A stretch of DNA of 64,000 bases, taken from Candidatus Venteria ishoeyi. GTDB taxonomy: Bacteria > Pseudomonadota > Gammaproteobacteria > Beggiatoales > Beggiatoaceae. Positions within the stretch are counted from its first letter, which is position 1; the number at the start of each line of letters is the position of its first letter. This document shows, one piece after another, positions 28,696-36,998 of this stretch. Made by a program: the position numbers and the translations under genes. Below the pieces are notes generated by a model, which was not told the DNA's origin, did no database searches, and was given only the letters and a program-made list of their open reading frames with translations. Location: assembly GCF_030378065.1 (NCBI RefSeq), contig NZ_JAUCGJ010000016.1, positions 1 to 64,000 on the forward strand. The letters run 5' to 3'.

Positions 28696-28887
28696 CTATT
28701 TTGCATTATGTGGGTTAGACAACAGATAATGCGTTTCTTGCCAGGCATTATAATCATCTAATGACATAATCACGACATTATGTTGATTTTGGCGTTGAAC
28801 TTCATAAGGCTCATGTGCTCTATAAACCTGCTCACACAGATTATCCAGATCCTGTTTGGCTTGTTTATAAGTGATGTTTTGCATCAT
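28696..28887 (-). CDS. YefM/Phd-type antitoxin
   Basis: About 63 residues: MMQNITYKQAKQDLDNLCEQ followed by a PYEVQRQNQHNVVIMSLDDY segment, the Phd/YefM pattern in which the N-terminus binds DNA and the C-terminus neutralises the toxin. AAAGGTG before the ATG at 28887 fixes the start; the longer in-frame extension runs into the repeat at 28911 and was rejected. The antitoxin is intact while the downstream yoeB is frameshifted. Confidence 0.85.
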   Translation of the reverse strand: MMQNITYKQAKQDLDNLCEQVYRAHEPYEVQRQNQHNVVIMSLDDYNAWQETHYLLSNPHNAK

Positions 28888-28910
28888 GATCACCTTTGTT
28901 ATATAACGCG

Positions 28911-29041
28911 CGGGGTGAGCTAAATTTACTTTAATATCAGCATTTTGCCCACCAATTGTCATTGATTGGGGAATGGTGGGCAAAATCTGTGTAAGTTTTA
29001 TACAAAAACAAGATTCATCGGATGGATTCCGCTCACCCTAC
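28911..29041. repeat. TAGGGTGG-family palindromic repeat, second copy
   Basis: Matches the 28102 copy through CAGCATTTTGCCCACCAATT, TGATTGGGG, GGTGGGCAAAATCTGTGTAA and the end GCTCACCCTAC. The left end is more diverged (CGGGGTGAGC). It lies just upstream of the yefM-like gene and may carry its promoter region. Confidence 0.7.
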
Positions 29042-29089
29042 CTGACTTTCTCTGCGTCCCTGTACCTCTGCGGGAGATAACAAGTGTAT

Positions 29090-29425
29090 TTAGTTTGGAT
29101 GTTCTTCATTCTCATAAATATAACTGAAATATTCACCTGACTCTTCCTGTACATTGTCAATTGTGATTTCTTCATTATCTTCTATTGCATGTTTTTGACA
29201 TAAATCTATATAAAGTTCTTTTGAATAGTTGAATAATGCTGTGTTAATGGCATTAGATTCTTCATTGCTTTGATTGGATTTATCCAAAAATATGGTTATT
29301 GCTTCTATAACACGCTTTATAAGCGGGATATATTCGGCATCATCTAAACCCATCTTTTCATTATAATCATTCAGGGATTTAATTATTTCCTTCCCTATCC
29401 CTTCAGCTATATTGTCTTGTTTCAT
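29090..29425 (-). CDS. Hypothetical acidic protein
   Basis: A 111-residue protein with no family that I recognise. It is acidic and helical, with a C-terminal tail rich in E and Y (EESGEYFSYIYENEEHPN). It follows the remnant gene at 29439 by 13 bp and shares its AT-rich composition, so the two may once have formed an operon. No motif or membrane segment is seen. Confidence 0.4.
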   Translation of the reverse strand: MKQDNIAEGIGKEIIKSLNDYNEKMGLDDAEYIPLIKRVIEAITIFLDKSNQSNEESNAINTALFNYSKELYIDLCQKHAIEDNEEITIDNVQEESGEYFSYIYENEEHPN

Positions 29426-29438
29426 ATTTTACTTCTTT

Positions 29439-29680
29439 TTATTGTTCTTCTTCAAGATCATCATTTAAATCTATATATTCCCACATTTCATTTTCATGCA
29501 GCCAAACTGGGTCAGCATTTCTTCTTATGAATTCACCTTTGTTTACCTCGTTCCCAACGTCCTCGTTGGGAATGCAGACCTGGAAGCTCATGCTTCCCGT
29601 ATCCATTCGGCAAGCATGAGCTTGCACGGTAAGCGTTACCAAGCTGGAGCTTGGTAACGAGGTAAAATTTTAACCACCAT
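29439..29680 (-). pseudogene. Small gene interrupted by a dispersed repeat
   Basis: The 5' part starts at the ATG at 29680 (MVVKI) and the 3' part (29439 to about 29544) encodes VNKGEFIRRNADPVWLHENE then MWEYIDLNDDLEEEQ. Between them lies the 119-bp repeat 29545-29663, and the two parts are in different frames. This is best explained as a short acidic gene broken by the repeat. An apparent frame from 29642 reads through repeat sequence and is probably not native. Confidence 0.5.
29545..29663. repeat. 119-bp ACCTCGTT-ended repeat (uninterrupted copy)
   Basis: Ends are ACCTCGTT and AACGAGGT. Inside are several hairpins: CCCAACGTCCTCGTTGGG, GCAAGCATGAGCTTGC and ACCAAGCTGGAGCTTGGT. It is the empty-site counterpart of 26039-26290, and it interrupts a small gene. 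Confidence 0.8.
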
Positions 29681-29688
29681 TTTTACTC

Positions 29689-30071
29689 TCAAGAAATAGC
29701 TTTAGAAAAATAACATACTTCTGGTAAATCTTTAAAATGACGATCTGAAGTGATTAACTCAACCCCAGTTTGTTGGGCAGTACTGTAAATCATTGCATCC
29801 ATTGCAGCCAATTTAAATTGACTTGCCATATCTGCTGCAAGTAAGGCAAGCCCTGTATCTAGAGTAATCACTGTTCCTTGCTCAGTAATTGCAATAACAT
29901 CCAGCGCTGTTGCTTCGTCTCGTTCTCGGCACACCCAGCGATAAAGTTCATATTGTTGCACACTGGGAATGATTAAATCTTTGGGTTGCTGCAAATAGGG
30001 TGCAAAACTATCCACCAGCACGCCATCAGTCAGCCACTCATCCAACCGCAAGTATCAACCAAATACTTCAT
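29689..30071 (-). pseudogene. VapC-type PIN-domain toxin, one-base deletion
   Basis: The ATG at 30071 reads MKYLVDTCGWMSG and stops; the other frame gives EWLTDGVLVDSFAPYLQQPK and continues to a normal end (LITSDRHFKDLPEVCYFSK). Adding one base near 30041 restores a 127-residue PIN protein whose acidic residues are visible (VDT, QYELYRW, LDTGLALLAAD, TSDRHF). The 383-base length is a full gene minus one base. It overlaps the antitoxin gene by four bases (ATGA). A translation start inside (30051) would lose the first catalytic Asp. Confidence 0.75.
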
Positions 30072-30277
30072 ATTCGTTCATTTCGGTCACGATACCCTTC
30101 AGGGTTTGCACCTTTTAATAAACCACGAACTGATGCCATCGTGCGTTTAGGTACAAGACTGATAACATCACCTTTAACAACACAGACAAATTGCTGCCTA
30201 ACTTGTAAATGCATACGTAGCCATAAGTCAGGCGGCAATGCCAATTGATGATTATCTTGAAGGATAGCATTTTCCAT
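30068..30277 (-). CDS. AbrB/VapB-family antitoxin
   Basis: A 69-residue swapped-hairpin DNA-binding antitoxin: MENAILQDNHQLALPPDLWL then GDVISLVPKRTMASVRGLLK and a C-terminal GANPEGYRDRNERI that binds the PIN toxin. The start at 30277 follows the family; a longer start at 30292 is unlikely. The gene is intact and coupled to the frameshifted vapC. It is the last accessory gene before dnaK. Confidence 0.85.
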   Translation of the reverse strand: MENAILQDNHQLALPPDLWLRMHLQVRQQFVCVVKGDVISLVPKRTMASVRGLLKGANPEGYRDRNERI

Positions 30278-30410
30278 TACATTAAATCCCAATTATTAAA
30301 TTAACCATGTAAGGAGAGGAAGACAGCCCTGTTCTTACAAGCTTTAATATTAGCATTAAATCATCATAAAATTTTGCCCAGCATTTTTTCCTTATGTACT
30401 TCAACCAAAA

Positions 30411-30459
30411 TCGCCGCAGAAGCGGCGAAGTATTCGTTCCCAGCAAGATGCTGGGAACG
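30411..30459. terminator. Two hairpins after dnaK
   Basis: TCGCCGC-AGAA-GCGGCGA (30411-30428) and CGTTCCCAGC-AAGAT-GCTGGGAACG (30435-30459), both perfect stems. They lie 36-84 bases beyond the dnaK stop codon and probably end the grpE-dnaK transcript. The second resembles the start of the ACCTCGTT repeat. Confidence 0.55.
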
Positions 30460-30494
30460 AGAAAATAAAGAAGTTAAAAAATCAGTATGATTTT

Positions 30495-32492
30495 TTAAGA
30501 TTTTTTATCCTTAACTTCTTCAAACTCTGCATCAACTACGTCATCATCAGCTTTTTTCTCAGCCTGACCCGCATCAGTGCCAGCGCCTGCTGCGGCAGCA
30601 GCGGCAGCGGCAGCAGCCGCATCACTAAAGCCCTCCGGCCCCGCAGCGCCAGCCGCACCTTCAGCACCACCGGCATTGGCGTACATCTGTTCTGCCAATT
30701 TACCGGACACTTCGGTTAAGGCTTTGGTTTTGCCTTCGATTTCTTCCAGGTCATCACCTTTAACAGCTTCACGCAAGGCTGCAATGGCTTTTTCAATGCG
30801 CTCTTTTTCATCTGCTTCGACTTTATCACCCATTTCACCAATGGATTTTTCCGTAGCGTGAATCATGGTATCAGCCTGATTACGCGCATTGACTAAGTCA
30901 TGGAATTTTTTATCTTCTGCGGCATGGGCTTCGGCATCTTTGACCATTTTATCAATTTCTGCTTCATCCAGACCACTGGAAGCAGTAATACGAATGGACT
31001 GCTCTTTGCCGGTGGCTTTGTCTTTTGCAGAAACGTGCAAAATACCGTTAGCATCAATGTCAAAAGCCACTTCAATCTGCGGAATGCCACGCGGTGCTGG
31101 AGGAATATCGCTTAAATCAAAACGTCCCAGTGATTTATTGGCGGAAGCCATTTCGCGCTCACCCTGCAATACATGCACAGTTACCGCAGTCTGGTTGTCA
31201 TCAGCGGTGGAAAATACTTGTGAGGCATTGGTTGGGATGGTGGTGTTTTTATCAATTAACTTGGTCATCACGCCACCCATGGTCTCAATACCCAGAGACA
31301 ATGGGGTAACATCCAGCAACAACACGTCTGTAACATCACCGGATAATACACCGCCTTGAATGGCTGCGCCCACGGCAACCGCTTCATCAGGGTTCACGTC
31401 TTTACGGGAGTCTTTACCAAAAAATCCAGAAACGATTTCCTGCACCTTGGGCATACGGGTTTGACCACCAACCAGAATGATTTCATCAATTTCAGAAGCA
31501 CTCAAGCCAGCATCCGTTAAGGCCGTTTTGCAGGGCGCAACAGTACGCTCAACCAACTCTTCAACCAGCCCTTCAAATTTTGCACGGGTCAGTTTGATAT
31601 TCAGGTGTTTAGGGCCGCTGGCATCGGCGGTAATATACGGCAGATTAATATCAGTCTGCTGGGTAGATGACAACTCAATCTTGGCTTTTTCAGCGGCTTC
31701 TTTCAGACGCTGCAAGGCCAGTGGATCATTGCGCAGGTCAACGCCGGAATCTTTTTTGAATTCTTCGACAAGATAGTCGATGATACGCATATCAAAATCT
31801 TCACCACCGAGGAAGGTATCCCCATTGGTGGATAACACTTCAAACTGGTGCTCGCCGTCAACTTCTGCAATTTCGATAATGGAAATATCAAAAGTACCGC
31901 CACCTAAGTCATAAACGGCTACTTTAGAGTCGCCGTGTTTTTTGTCCATGCCGTAAGCCAGTGCTGCTGCGGTTGGCTCGTTGATAATGCGCTTGACTTC
32001 AAGACCCGCAATACGTCCGGCGTCTTTGGTTGCCTGACGTTGGGAATCGTTGAAATAAGCCGGTACGGTAATTACTGCTTCGGTGACTTCTTCGCCGAGA
32101 TATTCTTCAGCGGTTTTTTTCATTTTCATCAGGATGCGCGCAGAAACTTCTGGCGGTGCCATTTTCTTGCCTTTGACTTCCACCCAGGCATCACCATTGT
32201 CAGCGCCGACAATGCTATAAGGCACCATGCTGACATCGCGCTGCACCACATCATCTTTGAAGCGGCGACCAATTAAACGTTTGATTGCAAACAGGGTATT
32301 ATCAGGATTGGTAACGGCCTGACGCTTGGCGGATTGTCCAACCAGAATTTCTTCATCATCTTTGGCAAATGCAACGATAGAAGGGGTGGTACGTGCGCCT
32401 TCGCTGTTTTCTATCACGCGCGCCTCTTTGCCTTCCATCACCGCAACGCAAGAGTTGGTTGTACCCAGATCGATCCCGATAATTTTACCCAT
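30495..32492 (-). CDS. dnaK: Chaperone protein DnaK (Hsp70)
   Basis: A 665-residue Hsp70, slightly longer than E. coli Dna[17 protein letters not shown] at the start, [16 protein letters not shown] and [12 protein letters not shown] are the ATPase signatures; [17 protein letters not shown] marks the substrate domain, and the tail ends [10 protein letters not shown]. The C-terminal linker contains 11 consecutive alanines followed by GAGTDAG, an unusual low-complexity tail. It is transcribed after grpE and also has its own sigma-32-like promoter. dnaJ, normally next, is displaced by the accessory island. Confidence 0.98.
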   Translation of the reverse strand: MGKIIGIDLGTTNSCVAVMEGKEARVIENSEGARTTPSIVAFAKDDEEILVGQSAKRQAVTNPDNTLFAIKRLIGRRFKDDVVQRDVSMVPYSIVGADNGDAWVEVKGKKMAPPEVSARILMKMKKTAEEYLGEEVTEAVITVPAYFNDSQRQATKDAGRIAGLEVKRIINEPTAAALAYGMDKKHGDSKVAVYDLGGGTFDISIIEIAEVDGEHQFEVLSTNGDTFLGGEDFDMRIIDYLVEEFKKDSGVDLRNDPLALQRLKEAAEKAKIELSSTQQTDINLPYITADASGPKHLNIKLTRAKFEGLVEELVERTVAPCKTALTDAGLSASEIDEIILVGGQTRMPKVQEIVSGFFGKDSRKDVNPDEAVAVGAAIQGGVLSGDVTDVLLLDVTPLSLGIETMGGVMTKLIDKNTTIPTNASQVFSTADDNQTAVTVHVLQGEREMASANKSLGRFDLSDIPPAPRGIPQIEVAFDIDANGILHVSAKDKATGKEQSIRITASSGLDEAEIDKMVKDAEAHAAEDKKFHDLVNARNQADTMIHATEKSIGEMGDKVEADEKERIEKAIAALREAVKGDDLEEIEGKTKALTEVSGKLAEQMYANAGGAEGAAGAAGPEGFSDAAAAAAAAAAAGAGTDAGQAEKKADDDVVDAEFEEVKDKKS

Positions 32493-32555
32493 TGTTAAAT
32501 TCCTCTCCTAAATAATAGGTTTTTTTAATTCCAATATGTTTTAGCTGCTTGAGGA

Positions 32556-32582
32556 TGTTGGGGTCTTGCTGTTTTTTTCAAG
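32556..32582 (-). promoter_or_regulatory. Sigma-32-type heat-shock promoter of dnaK
   Basis: Read on the minus strand: CTTGAAA, a 12-base spacer, then CCCCAACA. The sigma-32 consensus is CTTGAAA-N11-16-CCCCATnT. It ends about 64 bases before the dnaK ATG, which has AGGAGAGGAA just upstream. Confidence 0.7.
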
Positions 32583-32597
32583 CAGTATCATTAAGGA

Positions 32598-33257
32598 TTA
32601 TTGGCAGACAATAACCAGCGCAGGGCGCAGTAAACGCCCATTTAATTGATAACCCTTTTGGTGGACATGTAAAACCGTGCCGGATTCTGCTTCAGGGTTA
32701 GGAGCCATTGACATGGCTTCATGTAAATCTGGATTAAATTTTTCATTGGCCGGATCAATGATTTCGATATTAAATTTATCTAATGCCCCGGAAAACATTT
32801 TTAAGGCCAATTCATTACCTTCACGCAAGGTGTCTATGCTGGCCTGTTCCTGTGTTGCTGCTTCCAGACCCATTTCCATGCTGTCTTTAATGGGTAATAA
32901 TTCCAGCGCAAAATTTTTCAGTCCGTATTTATGCGCATCTTCGACTTCCCGGTTCAGGCGTTTACGGACATTTTCCTGTTCTGCCTGTTGGCGTAATAAC
33001 TGCTCCTGCAATGCAGTAATTTTTTGCTGTGCGGTATCTAATTCGATTTTCAGCGCATTGGCATCCAGTTCAGCGTCTGCTACAGTTTTTTCAGTGCTGG
33101 CTTGCTCTTCAACCACCTCTTGCTCTGCTTCTTCAGTCTCCGCTGCTGCAACCGTTTCCGGGCTTTCATTGTTGTCTGTTACGGTTTCCGTGCTGGCAGC
33201 TTCATTAACGTCTGCTGTTTTATCGTTCACTTCAGCGGCTTCTGTTTCTTTGCTCAT
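32598..33257 (-). CDS. grpE: Nucleotide exchange factor GrpE
   Basis: ADP-release factor for DnaK. The 219-residue protein has a long acidic Glu/Ala/Thr/Val-rich N-terminal extension (residues 1-65), a coiled coil (QQKITALQEQLLRQQAEQEN) and the C-terminal beta-wing with the family signature ending in GYQLNGRLLRPALVIV. First gene of the grpE-dnaK operon, behind a sigma-32-like promoter and an AGGAGA ribosome site. Confidence 0.95.
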   Translation of the reverse strand: MSKETEAAEVNDKTADVNEAASTETVTDNNESPETVAAAETEEAEQEVVEEQASTEKTVADAELDANALKIELDTAQQKITALQEQLLRQQAEQENVRKRLNREVEDAHKYGLKNFALELLPIKDSMEMGLEAATQEQASIDTLREGNELALKMFSGALDKFNIEIIDPANEKFNPDLHEAMSMAPNPEAESGTVLHVHQKGYQLNGRLLRPALVIVCQ

Positions 33258-33290
33258 GAGGTTCTCCTGGATGAAATTTTTGAGTACAGG

Positions 33291-33318
33291 TTATGGGGCT
33301 GGATTACAGTGCTTCAAG
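33291..33318 (-). promoter_or_regulatory. Sigma-32-type heat-shock promoter of grpE
   Basis: Read on the minus strand: CTTGAAG, a 13-base spacer (CACTGTAATCCAG), then CCCCATAA, a near-consensus heat-shock promoter. It lies 34 bases before the grpE ATG. Confidence 0.8.
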
Positions 33319-33412
33319 GGGAAAGGCGTGATTTTGACGATAAGCCGCGTATAAATCCAAACTGGGTTTAAAGTTGTGGGGAATCGCTTTAAAAACTATC
33401 AGGCTTAAAGCA

Positions 33413-33450
33413 TGAAAACCATGATATAGCAAGCTACATCATGGTTTTCA
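33413..33450. terminator. 38-bp palindrome between gatB and grpE
   Basis: TGAAAACCATGA and TCATGGTTTTCA form a 12-bp stem around TATAGCAAGCTACA, itself nearly palindromic. The centre resembles the CATAGC-AA-GCTATG core of the 160-bp MITE. It lies 3' of gatB, so it may terminate that gene. Confidence 0.5.
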
Positions 33451-33461
33451 CAAGATTTTGG

Positions 33462-33507
33462 CGGCTTTCATCGCAATAAGCGATGAATGAAGCCTAAATC
33501 GAACTCA
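33462..33507. repeat. Small hairpin repeat at the gatB stop
   Basis: CGGCTTTCATCGC, loop AATAA, GCGATGAATGAAGCC, then TAAATCGAACTCA; the final TCA is the reverse of the gatB TGA stop. Nearly identical to the copy at 35083. Confidence 0.7.
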
Positions 33508-34935
33508 GGCTAACTTGCTTTTCAGTAGTTCATTAACCTGTTTAGGATTGGCTTTACCCTTGGTGGCTTTCATAACCTGGCCCACAAAGAAACCAAATAA
33601 CTTATCCTTGCCACCTCGATAAGCTTCAACCTGGGCGGCATTATTACTGATGATCTCATCAATCACCGCTTCAATCGCACCGCTGTCCGTGACCTGTTTC
33701 AAGCCTTTTTGCTCGATAATGGTATCGGCATCACCTTCCTGGTTCCACAGGGCTTCAAAGACCTGTTTTGCGATTTTCCCGGAAATGGTGTTATCTTCAA
33801 TACGCTTGAGCATACCCGCCAGTTGCGCGGCGGACACCGGGGATTGGGTAATATCCAGGCTGTTTTTATTTAACGCACCGGCAAGTTCGCCCATCACCCA
33901 GTTGACACACAGTTTGGGGCTGCCGCCGGATGCTGTGATGACAGCTTCATAATAATCGGCTAAGTCGCGACTGGACGTCAGTATTTCAGCATCATAAGCG
34001 GATAAACCAAAATCTGATATAAAGCGATGTTTTTTATCATCTGGCAATTCCGGCAAGGTGGCTTTGACTGCATCTAAAAAGTCATCTTCCACTGTCACTG
34101 GCAATAAGTCGGGATCGGGGAAATAACGATAATCGTTGGCTTCTTCCTTACTGCGCATGGGGCGGGTTGTATTGTTATCAGCATCGTATAAGCGCGTCTC
34201 CTGACTCACTTCTCCGCCACCTTCCAGCACGTCAATCTGGCGCTCAATTTCGTAATTAATCGCGCGTTCTACAAAGCGGAAAGAATTCAGGTTTTTTAAT
34301 TCAGTACGGGTGCCAAAAGCTTCCTGGCCTTTAGGACGCATAGAAACATTGGCATCACAGCGCAAAGAGCCTTCCTGCATATTGCCATCGCAAATCTCCA
34401 GATAACGCACCAGAGAATGGATTTTTTTCATATAAGCCACGGCTTCTTTGGCGGAGCGCATATCTGGCTCAGATACGATTTCCAGCAATGGCGTGCCTGC
34501 GCGATTCAAATCAACGCCGGTTTTACCGTGAAAATCTTCATGCAGGGATTTACCGGCATCTTCTTCAAGATGAGCGCGAGTAATACCAACAACTTTAGTT
34601 TTACCGTCAACCTCAATTTCCGTTTTACCGGTTTCAACAATCGGCAGTTCAAACTGGCTGATTTGATAACCCTTGGGCAGGTCTGGGTAAAAATAGTTTT
34701 TACGCGCAAAAACAGAACGTCTTGCGACATTAGCACCAATAGCTAAACCAAATTTAGCCGCCATACGCACCGCTTCTTTATTCAGTACCGGCAAGACACC
34801 AGGAAAACCCAGATCCACTGTACAGGCTTGCGTGTTAGGCGCAGCGCCATAAGCCGTGGAAGCACGGGAAAAAATTTTACTTTTGGTTGCCAATTGGGCA
34901 TGAATTTCCAGGCCGATAACGACTTCCCATTCCAT
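33505..34935 (-). CDS. gatB: Aspartyl/glutamyl-tRNA amidotransferase subunit B
   Basis: Subunit B of GatCAB, which converts Glu-tRNA(Gln) and/or Asp-tRNA(Asn) to the amides. The 476-residue protein starts [20 protein letters not shown] and has the GatB signatures [17 protein letters not shown] and the tail domain ending [16 protein letters not shown]. gatC and gatA usually precede gatB; they are not here, since the next upstream gene is a beta-lactamase-fold protein, so the operon is split. Confidence 0.96.
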   Translation of the reverse strand: MEWEVVIGLEIHAQLATKSKIFSRASTAYGAAPNTQACTVDLGFPGVLPVLNKEAVRMAAKFGLAIGANVARRSVFARKNYFYPDLPKGYQISQFELPIVETGKTEIEVDGKTKVVGITRAHLEEDAGKSLHEDFHGKTGVDLNRAGTPLLEIVSEPDMRSAKEAVAYMKKIHSLVRYLEICDGNMQEGSLRCDANVSMRPKGQEAFGTRTELKNLNSFRFVERAINYEIERQIDVLEGGGEVSQETRLYDADNNTTRPMRSKEEANDYRYFPDPDLLPVTVEDDFLDAVKATLPELPDDKKHRFISDFGLSAYDAEILTSSRDLADYYEAVITASGGSPKLCVNWVMGELAGALNKNSLDITQSPVSAAQLAGMLKRIEDNTISGKIAKQVFEALWNQEGDADTIIEQKGLKQVTDSGAIEAVIDEIISNNAAQVEAYRGGKDKLFGFFVGQVMKATKGKANPKQVNELLKSKLA

Positions 34936-35082
34936 AGTTCACCTTATCTTTCTTTATTTTAAATTAAAACAACGCGAGATTTTAACGCGATCAGCGCAAA
35001 ATAGTGAATAAAACCTGAATCAATTTTACCCAAAAATGCTTAACTCCAGCGCGTACTATAAATAAATAGTGTGAGAGTTTGA

Positions 35083-35129
35083 CGGCTTTCATCGCATTAA
35101 GCGATGAATGAAGCCTAAATCGAACTCAG
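35083..35129. repeat. Small hairpin repeat after the beta-lactamase-fold gene
   Basis: CGGCTTTCATCGC, loop ATTAA, GCGATGAATGAAGCC, then TAAATCGAACTCAG, ending five bases before the downstream stop of the minus-strand gene. Differs from the 33462 copy by one loop base. Confidence 0.7.
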
Positions 35130-35134
35130 ATCAT

Positions 35135-36055
35135 TTACTTGCTCAAGTCAATGATTTTGCCTTCACGCGCAATATGACAACGCAACGGAGATTGTGCCTC
35201 ATCAACCACTTTTAATACATCTTGATGCAATAAATCAATCTTATTGTCATCATAATTCGGATCAACATGAAACAAATACAGATCCCCTACCTTGGCATCA
35301 ATTGCAAACTGCGTGGTTTCAAGGTAACAGGAATGTCCCCAGCCCCGTTTTTTAGCGTAGTCTTCTTTCGTGTATTGTGCATCATGAATAAATATATCGG
35401 CTTGATTGATATCCTTCAGCGCATTTTCTCGCTCTTCTTCCTGCATGGCAAGAATCAAGCGATGCTCTTCTTCTTCCAGTTCTTCAGCCCGCATCCGAAT
35501 ATTATGATCAATAAACGCCAGTTCATTATCTGATATGTAAACCAGGGATTTTCCGGCAAACTCAATATGATAACCAAAGGTTGTGCCAGGATGATGGACA
35601 TTAAAATGGCGAATCTTAAACGGGCCTTGCTGAAAAGATTCCTGATGCGTTGGCAAATATTTGATGTCTGCCAGCCAGGTTTCAACTTCGACCGGGAAAT
35701 AAGGGCTTTGCATTTGCCCGGAAATACGTTGTTCAATTTCTGCGGGGCAATCGCCTGGGCCAAAAAAATTTACTTTCCAGCCCGGTACAAACGCAGGCAC
35801 AAAAAAAGGCAAGCCAGAAATATGATCCCAATGGTAATGGGTGAGTAAAATCGTAACTTCACGAATTTCTGATTGCCCCATCAGCATATTGCCTAAGGGA
35901 ATAATGCCCGTGCCGCCATCGCAAATGAGCAAATGCCCATCCGAAAAAATTTCAATGCAGGAGGTATTCCCCCCCACCTTCAGGTGGCTGGCAAAAGGGG
36001 CGGGATAGGAACCACGCACACCCCAGAAGCGTAAATAGTGATCAGGTAAAGTCAT
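35135..36055 (-). CDS. Metallo-beta-lactamase-fold hydrolase
   Basis: A 306-residue soluble protein. The HxHxDH motif is visible as LTHYHWDHISGLPFFVP (about residue 94), and later metal ligands fit NVHHPGTTFGY, YISDNE and FIHDAQYTKEDY. The start RFWGVRGSYPAPFASHLKVG and the pattern GGNTSC match the RNase Z/PhnP-like cyclic-phosphodiesterase group of MBL proteins. A helical insertion of about 40 acidic residues (EELEEEEHRLILAMQEEERE) lies between the SDNE and FIHD motifs. Substrate unknown; a nucleotide or cyclic phosphodiester is likely. Confidence 0.85.
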   Translation of the reverse strand: MTLPDHYLRFWGVRGSYPAPFASHLKVGGNTSCIEIFSDGHLLICDGGTGIIPLGNMLMGQSEIREVTILLTHYHWDHISGLPFFVPAFVPGWKVNFFGPGDCPAEIEQRISGQMQSPYFPVEVETWLADIKYLPTHQESFQQGPFKIRHFNVHHPGTTFGYHIEFAGKSLVYISDNELAFIDHNIRMRAEELEEEEHRLILAMQEEERENALKDINQADIFIHDAQYTKEDYAKKRGWGHSCYLETTQFAIDAKVGDLYLFHVDPNYDDNKIDLLHQDVLKVVDEAQSPLRCHIAREGKIIDLSK

Positions 36056-36076
36056 CCAGTTACAGTCATTGGTATT

Positions 36077-36235
36077 AGGAACGAGGATTTTATAATTCCC
36101 GAAACCAGGCTGGCCTTTTTCTCCATTTTCTGCGTTATAAAAACACTTACATAGCTTGCTATGCGCCTGTTTTCATGCCTTGAAAATGAACAAAAATCCT
36201 GCGCCCGGTTTTGGTTCTTATTTCATCCTCGTTCC
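36077..36235. mobile_element. 160-bp MITE-like element, copy B
   Basis: Ends AGGAACGAG and CTCGTTCCT; internal core CATAGC-TT-GCTATG between AAAAACAC and CTGTTTTC. Same orientation as copy A, more diverged than copies C and D. It fills most of the gap between the CheY-like and beta-lactamase-fold genes. Confidence 0.85.
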
Positions 36236-36295
36236 TTAGAAAAATATTTTCCAACCGATTGTACAGGATTTACCCGCATTTCATCCAGTGATTCT

Positions 36296-36718
36296 TCATG
36301 ACGAGGGGGCTTTGTTTGCCTGCTCATTTAAAGCAGGTGGTTTGCGGGTCGCGTGTTGGTAAACCAATGCGCGAATTTCTTTAAAACGCAGCGGTTTGAT
36401 CAAAAAATCCAGCGCACCCAATTGCTTTGCAATATAACGGTCCTGGGCATAGTCTTTAGAAGTAACCATTACTACGGGTGTGGTTTTTTGATGGGAGAAG
36501 TCGCGCAGTTTTTGTAAAAACGTAAGGCCATCCATTCCTGGCATAATAATATCCAGAAATATCAGATCAGGGGTATGTTCGGCAAGATAGGGCAAGGCAT
36601 CAAGTGGGGAAGTAAACCCCTGAAAGTGAATACCTAAGGGTTCGAGACTGAACTGATACAACGAGATTGAAGTTGTACTGTCATCTACCACCACGATGAT
36701 TGGCATTTTTTCTGTCAT
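36296..36718 (-). CDS. Single-domain response regulator (CheY-like)
   Basis: A 140-residue receiver with no output domain. The acidic pocket is VVVDDSTTS, the phospho-acceptor is Asp in LIFLDIIMPGMDGL, the switch Thr is in VVMVTSKD and the Lys in DFLIKPLRF, a complete set of receiver residues. The short C-terminal tail has no domain. No histidine kinase is adjacent, so its partner is unknown. Such proteins act on motility or as phosphate sinks; no context favours one. Confidence 0.9.
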   Translation of the reverse strand: MTEKMPIIVVVDDSTTSISLYQFSLEPLGIHFQGFTSPLDALPYLAEHTPDLIFLDIIMPGMDGLTFLQKLRDFSHQKTTPVVMVTSKDYAQDRYIAKQLGALDFLIKPLRFKEIRALVYQHATRKPPALNEQANKAPSS

Positions 36719-36772
36719 CGACTCTAAACCCGTTTGTTATGAAATCCAAGTCCTGCTTGCATAATAAACAAA

Positions 36773-36846
36773 TGGAGCCCCGGGAGGGAATCGAACCCCC
36801 AATAAGTGATTACAAATCACCTGTTATACCATTTAACTACCAGGGC
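36773..36846 (-). tRNA. tRNA-Thr, anticodon UGU
   Basis: Read on the minus strand: acceptor GCCCTGG/CCGGGGC, D-arm GTTAAATGGTATAAC, anticodon stem GGTGA/TCACT with loop TTTGTAA (anticodon TGT), T-arm GGGGGTTCGATTCCCTC, discriminator T and encoded CCA. All arms pair (three G-T wobbles). The 7-base D-loop and U73 are more typical of bacterial tRNA-Gly bodies than of the E. coli tRNA-Thr isoacceptors. Confidence 0.93.
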
Positions 36847-36998
36847 ACTTAATTTTGCTTGCAAAGCCTGTTAACCAAGGCTTTTACGCTTAATCTGCCG
36901 ACTGCACTTCATGAGCAAGCGCGTATTCTATGCAATTTCTGTGCTTAAGGCAATACCTTATATTTATATTTTTTACAGCAAGGCTTCATTCAGCCAAG

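Noticed and set aside
28888-28983. N-terminal extension of the yefM-like antitoxin
   Set aside because: The extra residues come from the repeat at 28911; the AAAGGTG site marks the internal start.
29689-30051. vapC starting at the TTG at 30051 as an intact gene
   Set aside because: That start would drop the conserved MKYLVDT strand with the first catalytic Asp, which is present just upstream in the other frame and overlaps the antitoxin stop in the normal ATGA way.
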